From an uncultured Pelagibacteraceae bacterium (GTDB taxonomy: Bacteria > Pseudomonadota > Alphaproteobacteria > Pelagibacterales > Pelagibacteraceae): a stretch of DNA of 64,000 nt. The position numbers and the translations under genes were made by a program. How positions within the stretch are numbered: the first letter of the stretch is position 1; each line of letters opens with the position of its first letter. Positions 45,931 through 55,660 of the stretch are shown piece after piece. The stretch is from contig CABXUR010000003.1 of NCBI GenBank assembly GCA_902515485.1, forward strand, positions 1 through 64,000. The letters run 5' to 3'. The notes under the pieces were generated by a model. That model was not told where the DNA came from, searched no databases, and worked only from the letters and a program-made list of their open reading frames with translations.

Positions 45931-47484
45931 ATGTTAAATAAAAGAGCTGATAAACTTGAATTATTAAGAATTGCAGAAGCTGTAGCATTAGAAAAATCTA
46001 TTGATAAAGAGCTTATCATTAGTTCGATGGAAACAGGTATTGCAAAAGCTGCAAAGTCAAAATTTGGTCAAGAAAACGAAATCAAAGTTTCTATTGATAG
46101 AGATAGTGGAGATATCGAGATATTTAGAAAATTAATTGTTGCAGAAAATCCTGAAAATTCAAATACAGAGATAAAATTAGAAGATGCGATTATTCTAAAT
46201 GAAATTAACAAAGATAAAGCTGTTGGGGATGAAGTTTTACAGCCATTACCTTCATTTGATTTTGGAAGAATAGCAGCACAGACAGCTAAACAAGTAATAA
46301 GTTTTAATGTGAGAGAGGCTGAAAGAGAAAGACAGTATAATGACTTTATCAACAAAAAAGACACAATATTAAGTGGTATTGTTAAGCGTTTAGAATTTGG
46401 AAATGTAATAGCTGACCTTGGAAGGACTGAAGCAATCATCCAAAAAAATGAAATGATACCAAGAGAAAATATTAAAGCTGGCGATAGAATAAAAGCTTAT
46501 TGCTATGATGTAAGAAGAGAACCAAGAGGGCAGCAGATATTTTTATCAAGAGCACATCCAAAATTTATGGAAAAACTTTTTGTTCAAGAAGTCCCTGAAA
46601 TATATGATGGTTTAATTGAAATTAAATCTTCTTCAAGAGATCCAGGTAGCAGAGCAAAAATTTGTGTTAAAGCAGTAGATACTTCTTTAGATCCTGTAGG
46701 AGCTTGTGTTGGAATGAGAGGTTCAAGAGTTCAGGCTGTTGTAAATGAATTACAGGGGGAAAAAATTGACATTGTTAATTGGTCTGAGGATCCTGCTATA
46801 TTAGTATCTAACGCACTATCACCCGCTGAGGTTCAAAGAGTAAATGTAGATACTGAAAGAAAGAAATTAGATGTAATACTTACTGAAGAAAACTTAAGTA
46901 AAGCAATAGGAAGAAGAGGTCAAAACGTTAGACTAGCAACCAAGTTATTGAATTATGAAATTAATATTATGACTGATGCTGAAGATTCTGAAAGAAGACA
47001 AGTAGAGTTTAAAGAAAAAACAGAAAATTTTGTTAAGAACTTAGAATTAGATGAAACATTGGGTCAATTATTGGTTGCTGAAGGTTTTTCTTCAATTGAC
47101 GATATTAAAGATACTACCGCAGAAAATTTAATAAAGATTGAAGGAATTGAAGAAGATACTGCAATAGCTCTGATAGAAAGAGCAAAAGAATTTCATCAAA
47201 AAGATCAAGAAGATATTTCAGAAAGAATTAAAGAGTTAGGTCTTCAGGATAGTTTAATAAATTTGAAAGGACTAACTCCTGGAATGCTAGTTACATTAGG
47301 TGAGCAAAAGATTTTAACTTTAGATGATTTTGCTGACTTAGCATCTGATGAACTAACAGGGGGATATGATGTAGTAAAAGGTGAAAGAGTTAAAATCCAA
47401 GGTTATCTCGAGGATTTTGCTTTATCAAAAGAAGAGGCGGACGAATTAATTATGTCTGCAAGAAACATTGTTTATAAAGATTGA
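45931..47484 (+). CDS. nusA: Transcription termination/antitermination factor NusA
   Basis: RNA-polymerase-associated factor, 517 residues. An N-terminal RNAP-binding domain is followed by S1 (GIVKRLEFGNVIADLGRTEA near 147). Two KH domains come next (GACVGMRGSRVQAVVNELQGE near 253; KAIGRRGQNVRLATKL near 322), then C-terminal helix-hairpin-helix repeats with acidic stretches. The frame extends 13 codons upstream, but that part lies inside the hairpin, so I place the start at ATG 45931, 11 bases after GGAG. It heads nusA-infB-rbfA-rpsO-pnp without rimP before it. Confidence 0.95.
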   Translation: MLNKRADKLELLRIAEAVALEKSIDKELIISSMETGIAKAAKSKFGQENEIKVSIDRDSGDIEIFRKLIVAENPENSNTEIKLEDAIILNEINKDKAVGDEVLQPLPSFDFGRIAAQTAKQVISFNVREAERERQYNDFINKKDTILSGIVKRLEFGNVIADLGRTEAIIQKNEMIPRENIKAGDRIKAYCYDVRREPRGQQIFLSRAHPKFMEKLFVQEVPEIYDGLIEIKSSSRDPGSRAKICVKAVDTSLDPVGACVGMRGSRVQAVVNELQGEKIDIVNWSEDPAILVSNALSPAEVQRVNVDTERKKLDVILTEENLSKAIGRRGQNVRLATKLLNYEINIMTDAEDSERRQVEFKEKTENFVKNLELDETLGQLLVAEGFSSIDDIKDTTAENLIKIEGIEEDTAIALIERAKEFHQKDQEDISERIKELGLQDSLINLKGLTPGMLVTLGEQKILTLDDFADLASDELTGGYDVVKGERVKIQGYLEDFALSKEEADELIMSARNIVYKD

Positions 47485-47494
47485 GTGATGAGCT

Positions 47495-49714
47495 ATGGAA
47501 AAAAAAACAAAATTAACAATATCTGGTACAGCCAAAAAATCATTCAAAAATATTGAGATTGCGAAAACTCAAAACAAAAGTTCAGTAGTAATCGACAAGC
47601 AATCAAATAAAATTCCAAATAGAGGTGGTTCATATAGAACTGCTAGTTTTAAACCTAAAACAGGATCAACATTTAATAGAGGCGCTCCACTAAAACCAAC
47701 TTTTACACCTAAATCACCCCCAATAACAAACGATTTTGAAAGACGAAAATTAGCTGAACAAAGGGCAACAAAAAGACTTAAGGGTGATAATGAAAGTAAA
47801 GATAGAAAAACTTTAAAAGCCGGAATAAAAAAAAGAGAATTAAAATTGACAGTTTCAAGAGCTTTGAGTGACGAAATAGAAGCAAGAGAAAGAAGTTTAG
47901 CCTCCGTAAAAAGAGCAAGATTAAAAGAAAATAAAAATTTGGCTAAAGGAGAGGTACAAGAAAATTTAAAGCCTGTTAAAAGAGATGTAAATATTCCAGA
48001 AGCAATTACAGTTAGGGAGCTCGCAAATAGAATGGCAGAGCAATCAAGCAATGTCATTAAATATTTATTAGGAATGGGTGTAACTGTAACTATTAATCAA
48101 ACGTTAGCAGCAGATACTGCTGAGTTTTTGGTTAAAGAATTTGGACACAATCCAATTAGAGAAGAAAAAGCAGAGGAGATTATTGAAAAAATAAAAGCAA
48201 CAAGAGTAGAAAATTTAAAGAACAGACCACCAATTGTAACAGTGATGGGTCATGTTGATCACGGTAAAACTTCTGTCTTAGATGTTTTAAGAAGTACAAA
48301 TGTGGCATCAGGAGAATTTGGCGGAATCACTCAACACATTGGTGCTTATCAAATAGAAAGCCGGTCAAATAAATTAACTTTCATTGATACACCTGGTCAT
48401 GCTGCTTTTACAGAAATGAGAGCAAGAGGATCAAAATTAACTGATTTAGTTGTGTTGGTTGTAGCTGCAGACGATGGAGTAAAACCACAAACAGTTGAGT
48501 CTATTAAACATGCAAAAGCTGCTAATGTTCCTATTGTTGTTGCAATTAATAAGTGTGACTTGCCAGATGCAGATCCTCAAAAGATAAAGAACCAACTGTT
48601 AGAGCATGAGTTAATAGCTGAAGATTTATCAGGAGATACCTTAATGGTGGAAATATCAGCTACAACAAAAATGAATTTGGATAAATTAGTTGAGGCAATA
48701 ATTTTACAAGCAGAAATATTAGATTTAAAAACAGATTTTGAGTCTAAAGCCACAGGTATTGTAATAGAGTCTAAAATTGATGTTGGAAGAGGACCAGTTG
48801 CAACTATTATAGTAACTACTGGAACTTTAAAAAAAGGAAATTTTTTTGTAAGTGGTTTAAAATGGGGAAAAATTAGAGCAATTATTGATGACAAAGGAAA
48901 AAATATTAATGAAGCTCCTCCATCTACACCTGTTGAAATTTTAGGAATTAACGGTGCTGCAAAAGCAGGAGATGATTTTATTGTTGTTGATAACGAAAAA
49001 GAAGCGAAAACTTTAAGTGAAAATAGAGCTCAAGAAAGTAAAGATGGAAAAAATCCTTTAACTTTCGCATCACAAGACTCAGCATTTTCAGATAAATCTA
49101 CAGAAGAATTAAATTTGATAATTAAATCTGATGTACATGGTTCGTCTGAAGCAATAAAAAATGCAATAAGTCAGATCAAACATGATGAAGTTAAACCAAA
49201 AATAATTCTTGCAGACATAGGGATGGTAACAGAAACAGATGTTACTCTAGCAAAAGCCTCTAATGCAGTTTTGATAGCTTTTAATGTTAAACCAAGTAAA
49301 GAAGCAAAAAAACTTGCAGAAAATGAAAAAATTAAGATTTCCTCTTATAATATAATTTATGAAGTTTTAGATTTTGTTAAACAAAAAATGTCAGGTTTAT
49401 TATCTCCTGATATTCAAGAAACGGTTATTGGTACTGCTCAAATTTTAGAAATCTTTAAAGTCTCAGGAGCAGGTAAAGTAGCAGGTTCAAAAGTGATTGA
49501 AGGCGAAATTACTAGTGCTTCAGATGTTAGAATAATAAGAGATGGAGCAATTATTTACACTGGTAAAGTTGGAACTCTATTCAGAGAAAAAGACCAAGTA
49601 AAACAGGTCAGCAATGGTCAAGAGTGTGGAATAACAGTTAAGGACTATATGGACTTCCAAAAAAACGACACAATAGAGGCTTTTAGTGTTACATCTACTG
49701 ATAGGATGATTTGA
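47495..49714 (+). CDS. infB: Translation initiation factor IF-2
   Basis: GTPase that brings initiator tRNA to the 30S subunit, 739 residues. A basic, low-complexity N-terminal region (1-160) is followed by the IF2 N-domain ([20 protein letters not shown]). The G domain has GHVDHGKTS near 251, DTPGHAAF near 298 and NKCD near 352, followed by domains II-IV. The N-terminal extension is short for the family, in keeping with a compact genome. It lies 10 bases after nusA, and its stop overlaps the rbfA ATG by one base. Confidence 0.97.
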   Translation: MEKKTKLTISGTAKKSFKNIEIAKTQNKSSVVIDKQSNKIPNRGGSYRTASFKPKTGSTFNRGAPLKPTFTPKSPPITNDFERRKLAEQRATKRLKGDNESKDRKTLKAGIKKRELKLTVSRALSDEIEARERSLASVKRARLKENKNLAKGEVQENLKPVKRDVNIPEAITVRELANRMAEQSSNVIKYLLGMGVTVTINQTLAADTAEFLVKEFGHNPIREEKAEEIIEKIKATRVENLKNRPPIVTVMGHVDHGKTSVLDVLRSTNVASGEFGGITQHIGAYQIESRSNKLTFIDTPGHAAFTEMRARGSKLTDLVVLVVAADDGVKPQTVESIKHAKAANVPIVVAINKCDLPDADPQKIKNQLLEHELIAEDLSGDTLMVEISATTKMNLDKLVEAIILQAEILDLKTDFESKATGIVIESKIDVGRGPVATIIVTTGTLKKGNFFVSGLKWGKIRAIIDDKGKNINEAPPSTPVEILGINGAAKAGDDFIVVDNEKEAKTLSENRAQESKDGKNPLTFASQDSAFSDKSTEELNLIIKSDVHGSSEAIKNAISQIKHDEVKPKIILADIGMVTETDVTLAKASNAVLIAFNVKPSKEAKKLAENEKIKISSYNIIYEVLDFVKQKMSGLLSPDIQETVIGTAQILEIFKVSGAGKVAGSKVIEGEITSASDVRIIRDGAIIYTGKVGTLFREKDQVKQVSNGQECGITVKDYMDFQKNDTIEAFSVTSTDRMI

Positions 49715-50082
49715 TGGCAGATAGAATTGGAAAACCGATTTCACAAAGACAACTTAGAGTTGGAGAGATGATTAAGCAGTCTTTAAGCATGATTTTTTTA
49801 AGAAATGAGGCTAAGGTGCCAAAATTAGAAACCAATACTATTACAGTTACTGAGGTAAGAATGAGTCAAGATTTGAAAATTGCTAAAGCATACGTGCTTC
49901 CACTTGGTGGAAAGGATGCAGATGAAGCGATTAAAGTATTAAAGGAATACTCATTCTTAATTAGAAAAATTTTATCACAAAAGGTAGTTATGAAATTTTT
50001 ACCAAAATTACTTTTTAGAAAAGACGAGTCTTTTGAATATGCTGAAAAAATAGAAAACTTAATAAAACAAACAAATAAATAG
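49714..50082 (+). CDS. rbfA: 30S ribosome-binding factor RbfA
   Basis: Small KH-type cold-shock and 30S maturation factor of 122 residues starting [40 protein letters not shown] near residue 47 and the LRFKPKLLF-like segment MKFLPKLLFRKDESFEYAEKI near the end are typical. A TTG three bases earlier is possible; the ATG at 49714 overlapping the infB stop is preferred. truB, often next in this operon, is absent; rpsO follows after 12 bases. Confidence 0.93.
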   Translation: MADRIGKPISQRQLRVGEMIKQSLSMIFLRNEAKVPKLETNTITVTEVRMSQDLKIAKAYVLPLGGKDADEAIKVLKEYSFLIRKILSQKVVMKFLPKLLFRKDESFEYAEKIENLIKQTNK

Positions 50083-50094
50083 GAAAAACAAGAA

Positions 50095-50343
50095 ATGAAT
50101 AAAAGAGCACAAGAATTAGCAATGCACGATAAAGACACTGGATCTTCAGAGATACAGATTGCTTTGTTAACAGATAAAATTGAAACTCTCTCTAAGCATA
50201 TTAAACAATTCAAGAAAGATAAACATTCATCTGTCGGATTGTTGAGAGCGGTAAATAAAAGAAAGAAATTGTTAGAATACTTAAAAAATACAAAAATAGA
50301 TTCTTACAAAAATGTACTGTCGAAATTGGGATTAAGAAAATAA
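50095..50343 (+). CDS. rpsO: Ribosomal protein S15
   Basis: Small-subunit protein S15, 82 residues. The family core is clear: DKDTGSSEIQIALLTDKIETLSKHIK, then SSVGLLRAVNKRKKLLEYLK. The N-terminus is about seven residues shorter than the usual 89. The start at ATG 50095 is the only one near the conserved part. It precedes pnp by 48 purine-rich bases that lack the hairpins seen at this junction in enteric bacteria. Confidence 0.96.
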   Translation: MNKRAQELAMHDKDTGSSEIQIALLTDKIETLSKHIKQFKKDKHSSVGLLRAVNKRKKLLEYLKNTKIDSYKNVLSKLGLRK

Positions 50344-50391
50344 AGATCAAGATAGATAGAATAGAATGGAACGAAACGAAATGGAAATGAA

Positions 50392-52464
50392 ATGTTTAAA
50401 GTACACAAGAAGGATATAGAAGTAGCAGGAAAGAAAATAAGTTTAGAAACAGGTAAAGTAGCAAGACAGGCAGACGGAGCGATTATTGCTTCATGCGGTG
50501 AAACAGTTATTTTAGCAACAGTAGTAGGAGCAAAAAAAGTAAATCCAGACATGGATTATTTTCCTCTATCAGTAAACTACCAAGAAAAATATTATGCAGG
50601 TGGAAAAATACCTGGCGGATATTTTAAAAGAGAAGCAAGACCAACTGAAAGTGAAACTTTAATCTCAAGATTAATTGATAGACCTATCAGACCTTTGTTT
50701 CCTGATACATTTAAAAATGAAGTACAGTTATTACCGACTGTAATTTCATATGATAAAGAAAACCAGCCAGATATTTTAGCAATCACTGCTTCTTCAGCGG
50801 CATTAGCTATCTCAGGAATGCCATTTATGGGTCCTGTTGGAGCATCTAGAGTGGGTTATATTGATGGTAAGTATATTTTGAACCCATCAAAAGCAGAATT
50901 AGAAAAATCAAGTTTAGATTTAGTTGTAGCAGGTACTAAAGATGCTGTGCTTATGGTTGAGTCAGAGACATCAGGCTTATCTGAAGAAGTAATGTTAGCT
51001 GCAGTTAAATTTGGTCACGAAGGATTTGTTCCAGTAATCGAAATGATTGAGGAGCTAGCAAAAGAATGTAGAAAACCTGAGTGGACTGTTGAAAAAAAAG
51101 ATTTATCCGAAGTTAAGCAAAAACTTGAGGAAACTTTTACTGAAGATTTAACAAAAGCTTTTGCAACAAGAGACAAGCAAGATAGATCAAATCAAATTTC
51201 AGAAATTAATGATAAAGCTAAAAAGCTTTTTGAGGAAAATGCAAATTACTCTGATCTTGATGTTAATTCTCAACTTAAAAATCTAGAGAAGAAAATTGTT
51301 AGAACTGATATTCTTAAAAATAAAAACAGAATTGACGGTCGAGGATTATCAGATGTAAGACCCATCTCATGTGAAGTTGGAGTATTACCAAGAACTCATG
51401 GTTCTGCTTTGTTTACCAGAGGAGAAACACAAGCAATTGTTGTTACTACTTTAGGGACATCTGATGATGAACAAAGAATCGAAAGTCTAGATGGTCTTCA
51501 AAGAGAACGATTTATGCTTCACTATAATTTCCCCCCTTTTTCAGTTGGTGAAACTGGAAGAATAGGAACTGGTAGACGTGAAATCGGTCATGGTAAATTA
51601 GCATGGAGAGCCATTAACTCTTCACTACCTTCAAAAGAGGCATTTCCATACACTTTTAGAATAGTATCAGAGATTACTGAGTCTAATGGCTCTTCTTCAA
51701 TGGCTACTGTTTGTGGAGCATCTCTAGCATTAATGGATGCTGGTGTTCCAATTAAAGAGCCTGTTGCAGGTATTGCAATGGGATTAATTAAAGAAGGTGA
51801 TGATTTTAGTGTCCTATCAGACATTTTAGGTGATGAAGATCACTTAGGAGATATGGACTTCAAAGTTGCTGGAACTAAAGATGGAATTACTTCACTTCAA
51901 ATGGATATCAAAATTACTGGTATCACTTTTGAAATCATGGAGCAGGCTTTAAAGCAGGCTAAAGACGGAAGAATTCATATCTTGGGTGAAATGAATAAAG
52001 CTTTATCAACTTCAAGAGATGAAGTTGGAAAACATACTCCAAAAATGGAACAGATAACTGTTGATAAAAAAGATATCGCAGCTGTAATTGGAAAAGGTGG
52101 TGCGACGATCAGAGAGATTGTTGAAAAATCAGGTGCAAAAGTAGATGTAAATGACGAAGGTGTAGTAACAGTTGCTGCTCCTGATGAAGAGTCTAGAAAC
52201 ATCGCTATGCAGTTTATTAAAGACATCACAGCAAAAGCTGAACTGAATAAAATTTATTCAGGAAAAGTTATGAAGATTATGGAATTTGGTGCATTTGTTA
52301 ATTTCTTAGGAAAACAAGATGGACTTGTTCATATTTCTGAACTAGCGGATAAAAGAGTTGCTAAAGTAACTGACGTTGTCAAAGAAGGTGACGAAGTTAA
52401 AGTAAAAGTGATTGGTTTCGATAGAGGTAAAGTTAAACTTTCTATGAAACAAGCTGCTGAATAA
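50392..52464 (+). CDS. pnp: Polyribonucleotide nucleotidyltransferase
   Basis: Phosphorolytic 3'-5' exoribonuclease of the RNA degradosome, 690 residues. Two RNase PH domains are seen ([19 protein letters not shown] near 22; second with [16 protein letters not shown] near 341 and active-site [15 protein letters not shown] near 480). KH ([19 protein letters not shown] near 557) and S1 ([17 protein letters not shown] near 623) domains follow. Length is standard. A good terminator follows. The start has a purine-rich but not classic ribosome-binding site. Confidence 0.97.
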   Translation: MFKVHKKDIEVAGKKISLETGKVARQADGAIIASCGETVILATVVGAKKVNPDMDYFPLSVNYQEKYYAGGKIPGGYFKREARPTESETLISRLIDRPIRPLFPDTFKNEVQLLPTVISYDKENQPDILAITASSAALAISGMPFMGPVGASRVGYIDGKYILNPSKAELEKSSLDLVVAGTKDAVLMVESETSGLSEEVMLAAVKFGHEGFVPVIEMIEELAKECRKPEWTVEKKDLSEVKQKLEETFTEDLTKAFATRDKQDRSNQISEINDKAKKLFEENANYSDLDVNSQLKNLEKKIVRTDILKNKNRIDGRGLSDVRPISCEVGVLPRTHGSALFTRGETQAIVVTTLGTSDDEQRIESLDGLQRERFMLHYNFPPFSVGETGRIGTGRREIGHGKLAWRAINSSLPSKEAFPYTFRIVSEITESNGSSSMATVCGASLALMDAGVPIKEPVAGIAMGLIKEGDDFSVLSDILGDEDHLGDMDFKVAGTKDGITSLQMDIKITGITFEIMEQALKQAKDGRIHILGEMNKALSTSRDEVGKHTPKMEQITVDKKDIAAVIGKGGATIREIVEKSGAKVDVNDEGVVTVAAPDEESRNIAMQFIKDITAKAELNKIYSGKVMKIMEFGAFVNFLGKQDGLVHISELADKRVAKVTDVVKEGDEVKVKVIGFDRGKVKLSMKQAAE

Positions 52465-52485
52465 TAAATAATTAAATTAAAATCT

Positions 52486-52518
52486 AACCCCTAGAGTGAA
52501 AATTCTGGGGGTTTTTTT
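52486..52518 (+). terminator. Rho-independent terminator after pnp
   Basis: AACCCCTAGAG (52486-52496) pairs with the arm at 52503-52513 around a 6-base loop and is followed by seven T residues. It ends the nusA-pnp operon 21 bases after the pnp stop. Confidence 0.85.
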
Positions 52519-52574
52519 ATTATACACTTGGCAATAGAACGCCTCTAATATTTTTAACTAAATTTAACTATATT

Positions 52575-53363
52575 TTAGCTAATATTCTTAGGATCTGGCA
52601 TCCCAACCTTGTTATATCCAGCATCTACGTAGTGAATTTCACCAGTAACACCGTTAGCAAGGTCGCTTAGTAGGTATAATGCTGAATTTCCAACATCATG
52701 GATATCTACGTTTCTTTTAAGTAAAGAATGGTCTTCATTCCATTTATAGAGGAATTTTGCATCTCCAATTGCAGAAGCTGCTAATGTTTTAATAGGTCCT
52801 GCACTTATAGCATTTACCCTCATACCTTTTGCACCTAAATCTCTGGCTAGATATTTAACACTAGACTCTAACGCTGCCTTACACACCCCCATAACATTAT
52901 AATTAGGGATAGCTTTGTTTGCTTCATAGCTTAGAGTGATCAGACTTCCACCTTCCTTCATCACTTTGGACGCTTCTTTTGCAACTTCTGTAAATGAGAA
53001 ACATGAAATTAACATACTTCTTAAAAAGTTCTCTCTAGTAGTGTTTAAATATTCACCAGATAATTCTGACTTGTCTGAAAATGCAATTGCATGAACTACA
53101 AAGTCAATGTCACCCCATTGAGATTTAATATCTTCAAACAATTTTGTTAAATCCTCTTTTTTTTCAACATCACAACTAAAAGTAACTTTTGAATTTAATT
53201 TTTCTGCTAAAGGAATAACTCTTTTTTTTAAAGCATCCCCTAAATAAGTGAATGCAAGTTCTGCACCAGCTTCAGCGAGCTTTTGTGAGATTCCCCAAGC
53301 AATAGATCTTTCATTAGCAACACCCATGATCAATCCTTTTTTACCCTTCATCAAACTCATCAT
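52575..53363 (-). CDS. fabI: Enoyl-[acyl-carrier-protein] reductase
   Basis: NADH-dependent last step of each fatty-acid elongation cycle, 262 residues. GVANERSIAWGI near 14 is the FabI cofactor motif, and the catalytic Tyr-x6-Lys lies in SYEANKAIPNYNVMGVCKAA near 148-165. GPIKTLAAS near 193 is typical. Two adjacent ATG codons are possible as starts (53363 or 53360). It overlaps fabB by one base; fabA-fabB-fabI form one minus-strand operon. Confidence 0.95.
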   Translation of the reverse strand: MMSLMKGKKGLIMGVANERSIAWGISQKLAEAGAELAFTYLGDALKKRVIPLAEKLNSKVTFSCDVEKKEDLTKLFEDIKSQWGDIDFVVHAIAFSDKSELSGEYLNTTRENFLRSMLISCFSFTEVAKEASKVMKEGGSLITLSYEANKAIPNYNVMGVCKAALESSVKYLARDLGAKGMRVNAISAGPIKTLAASAIGDAKFLYKWNEDHSLLKRNVDIHDVGNSALYLLSDLANGVTGEIHYVDAGYNKVGMPDPKNIS

Positions 53364-54574
53364 TACACTTTCTCAAAAACTAAAGCAGCATTGGTTCCAC
53401 CAAAACCAAAACTATTAGACATAACTGTATTTAAAGTTGCACCAGTTTCAGTTTTTGCAACTATTGGAAATTTTTTAGCCTCTTCATCCATTTCACTAAT
53501 GTTTGCCGAACCAGCAATAAAATTATTTTGCATCATTATTAAACAATAGACAGCTTCATGCACTGATGCAGCTCCCAAAGGATGACCGGATAAAGATTTA
53601 GTTGAACTAATTTTTGGAATTACATCTCCAAAAACTCCTTTAATAGAATTTAATTCTGTAATATCACCAACTGGAGTTGATGTTCCATGAGTATTTATAT
53701 AATCAATTTTATTTTTAGCTGTAGATATAGCCATCTGCATACATCTTACTGCTCCTTCACCTGATGGTGCTACCATGTCGTATCCATCTGAAGTTGCTCC
53801 ATAACCAGTTAATTCTGCGTATATTTTAGCACCTCTAGCTTTAGCATGTTCATATTCTTCAAGCACCAAAACTCCTGCACCACCAGCTATTACAAAACCA
53901 TCTCTTGTTTTGTCATATGCTCTAGATGCAGTTTCAGGAGCATCATTATATTTTGATGATAAAGCAGTCATTGCATCAAACATTGCAGTCATTGCCCAGT
54001 GAACTTCTTCACTACCACCAGCAAAAACAACGTCTTGTTTGCCCATTTGAATTAATTCCATTGAATTTCCGATACAGTGCCCACTAGTTGCACATGCCGA
54101 ACTCATTGTATAGTTGGTTCCTTTAATCTTAAATGGAACGGCAAGAGTTGCTGAGGCTGTACTTGCCATAGTTCTTGGAACAATAAATGGACCCATTAAT
54201 TTTGGAGTTTTAGCCCTAGTCTTATCTGCAGCTAATATTACATTTTCAATTGAAGGTCCTCCTGAACCCATAACAATTCCTGTTTTAAAATTACTTACTT
54301 CGCTTTCTTCTAATCCCGAGTCTTCAATCGCTTCTTTCATTGCAATATAGTTATAAGCTGAACCCGAGCCCATAAATCTAATTGTTTTTCTATCTATATG
54401 ATCTTCAAGCTTTATATTTGGTTTACCATGAACATGACTTTTAAGATTATGTTCTTTATATTCTTCGGCATAAGAAATTCCTGATTTTGAATTTAATAGA
54501 GATTGATGAACTTCTTCTTGATTATTACCTAAACAAGACACAACTCCTAAACCTGTTATAACTACCCTTCTCAT
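53363..54574 (-). CDS. fabB: Beta-ketoacyl-ACP synthase I
   Basis: Condensing enzyme needed for unsaturated fatty-acid elongation, 403 residues. The active-site Cys is in [12 protein letters not shown] near 163, with His in [11 protein letters not shown] near 297 and [15 protein letters not shown] near 330, and C-terminal [16 protein letters not shown]. Pairing with fabA supports the FabB rather than FabF assignment. It shares one base with fabI and one with fabA, so all three are translationally coupled. Confidence 0.94.
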   Translation of the reverse strand: MRRVVITGLGVVSCLGNNQEEVHQSLLNSKSGISYAEEYKEHNLKSHVHGKPNIKLEDHIDRKTIRFMGSGSAYNYIAMKEAIEDSGLEESEVSNFKTGIVMGSGGPSIENVILAADKTRAKTPKLMGPFIVPRTMASTASATLAVPFKIKGTNYTMSSACATSGHCIGNSMELIQMGKQDVVFAGGSEEVHWAMTAMFDAMTALSSKYNDAPETASRAYDKTRDGFVIAGGAGVLVLEEYEHAKARGAKIYAELTGYGATSDGYDMVAPSGEGAVRCMQMAISTAKNKIDYINTHGTSTPVGDITELNSIKGVFGDVIPKISSTKSLSGHPLGAASVHEAVYCLIMMQNNFIAGSANISEMDEEAKKFPIVAKTETGATLNTVMSNSFGFGGTNAALVFEKV

Positions 54575-55074
54575 TATTTAAATAAACCTACTTTTAAACT
54601 TTCTGCTGAATAAATTTTTTTATCATCTGCAAAAACCAAACCATTTGCAAGACCAACCGTTGTTCCACCTGGAGACATAATTTTTTTCATATCTATTTCG
54701 TATCTTACATTCTTTACATTTTGTAAAACTTCACCTGTGAATTTTACAGTACCAACACCAAGAGCTCTTCCCTTTCCAGGGTTACCTAACCAACCTAAAT
54801 AAAATCCAACTAACTGCCACATAGCGTCTAAACCTAAACAGCCTGGCATTACAGGGTCAGCTTTAAAGTGACAATTAAAAAACCATAGATCATTTTTAAT
54901 ATCTAGCTCAGCTTTTAAACAACCTTTATTGAACTCACCATTATTCTCATTAATTTCTGTTATTCTATCAAACATAAGCATTGGAGGAAGTGGTAATTTG
55001 GCATTTCCAGGGCCAAAAAGATCACCATTTCCACATGTTATTAGATCATCATATGAGTAAGAATTTTTTTTCAT
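54574..55074 (-). CDS. fabA: 3-hydroxydecanoyl-ACP dehydratase/isomerase
   Basis: Bifunctional hotdog enzyme that introduces the cis double bond at C10, 166 residues. The active-site His is in [25 protein letters not shown] near 65-88, and the partner Asp is in that same helix start. [15 protein letters not shown] near 28 is the FabA N-terminal motif. It heads fabA-fabB-fabI and faces the irr-like gene. An Irr-box-like element in the 75-base gap could affect both directions. Confidence 0.95.
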   Translation of the reverse strand: MKKNSYSYDDLITCGNGDLFGPGNAKLPLPPMLMFDRITEINENNGEFNKGCLKAELDIKNDLWFFNCHFKADPVMPGCLGLDAMWQLVGFYLGWLGNPGKGRALGVGTVKFTGEVLQNVKNVRYEIDMKKIMSPGGTTVGLANGLVFADDKKIYSAESLKVGLFK

Positions 55075-55127
55075 AAAATTTGAAAATCCTTAATACTTGA
55101 TTTATGAACATTATAATATAATAATAG

Positions 55128-55144
55128 TTTAGAATAATTATAAA
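55128..55144. promoter_or_regulatory. Irr-box-like operator upstream of irr
   Basis: TTTAGAATAATTATAAA is a 17-bp near-palindrome (arms TTTAGAAT and ATTATAAA; one mismatch from perfect symmetry). It ends six bases before the irr ATG. It matches the copy before katG in 16 of 17 positions and resembles the iron-control element bound by Irr (TTTAGAA...TTCTAAA). Autoregulation is inferred. Confidence 0.6.
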
Positions 55145-55149
55145 GAACT

Positions 55150-55560
55150 ATGAATTTAACAAGTATTTACGATAAAAAACTGAGAAATTCAGGATTAAGA
55201 CCTACAAAACAAAGAATTAAAATATGTGAGGCTCTATTCGATAGTGAAAAAACCTTTCACTTTTCTATAAATGACCTTGCAAATATTATTAACAATAAGT
55301 CCTCTCTAAAAATATCATTAGCAACAATTTACAATACAGTGCATGCTTTTAAGGAAAAAGGCTATTTAAAGCAAATTCCATTAAATACAAACCAAGCTTA
55401 TTTTGATACCAATATTTCTGATCACCACCATTTTTATGATGTTAATGATAAAAAATTAATTGATTTAGATAATTCAGATGTGGGGCCAATAAATATTTAT
55501 AAAAAAATTAATGGTAAAAAAATCAAGTCTATTGAAGTTCTAGTAAAACTAGAAGATTAA
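55150..55560 (+). CDS. irr: Fur-family regulator, Irr-like
   Basis: Fur-superfamily repressor of 136 residues. A winged-helix DNA-binding domain (LRPTKQRIKICEALF near 18; LATIYNTVHAFKEKGYLK near 58) is followed by NTNQAYFDTNISDHHHFYDV near 85. The HHH motif with FDTN..DHHHF is the signature of rhizobial Irr, the haem-dependent iron-response regulator. The neighbouring fabA is also the usual partner in alphaproteobacteria. The zinc cysteines of Fur are absent. Irr-like boxes sit upstream of this gene and of katG. Confidence 0.85.
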   Translation: MNLTSIYDKKLRNSGLRPTKQRIKICEALFDSEKTFHFSINDLANIINNKSSLKISLATIYNTVHAFKEKGYLKQIPLNTNQAYFDTNISDHHHFYDVNDKKLIDLDNSDVGPINIYKKINGKKIKSIEVLVKLED

Positions 55561-55594
55561 TTTAATTGTTCAGATAGGCGACAATTTAATACAA

Positions 55595-55622
55595 TTGACA
55601 CAAACTTTAGAATCATTATAAA
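55595..55622 (+). promoter_or_regulatory. katG promoter with embedded Irr-like box
   Basis: A consensus -35 TTGACA (55595-55600), 16-base spacer and -10 TATAAA (55617-55622) are visible. The 17-bp element TTTAGAATCATTATAAA (55606-55622) fills the spacer and covers the -10, the position expected for a repressor site. It differs by one base from the element before irr. The katG ribosome-binding site is AAGGG, about 10 bases upstream of the ATG. Confidence 0.65.
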
Positions 55623-55660
55623 CTACGAAAAATTAAGAAATTTATAAACAAGGGTAATTA

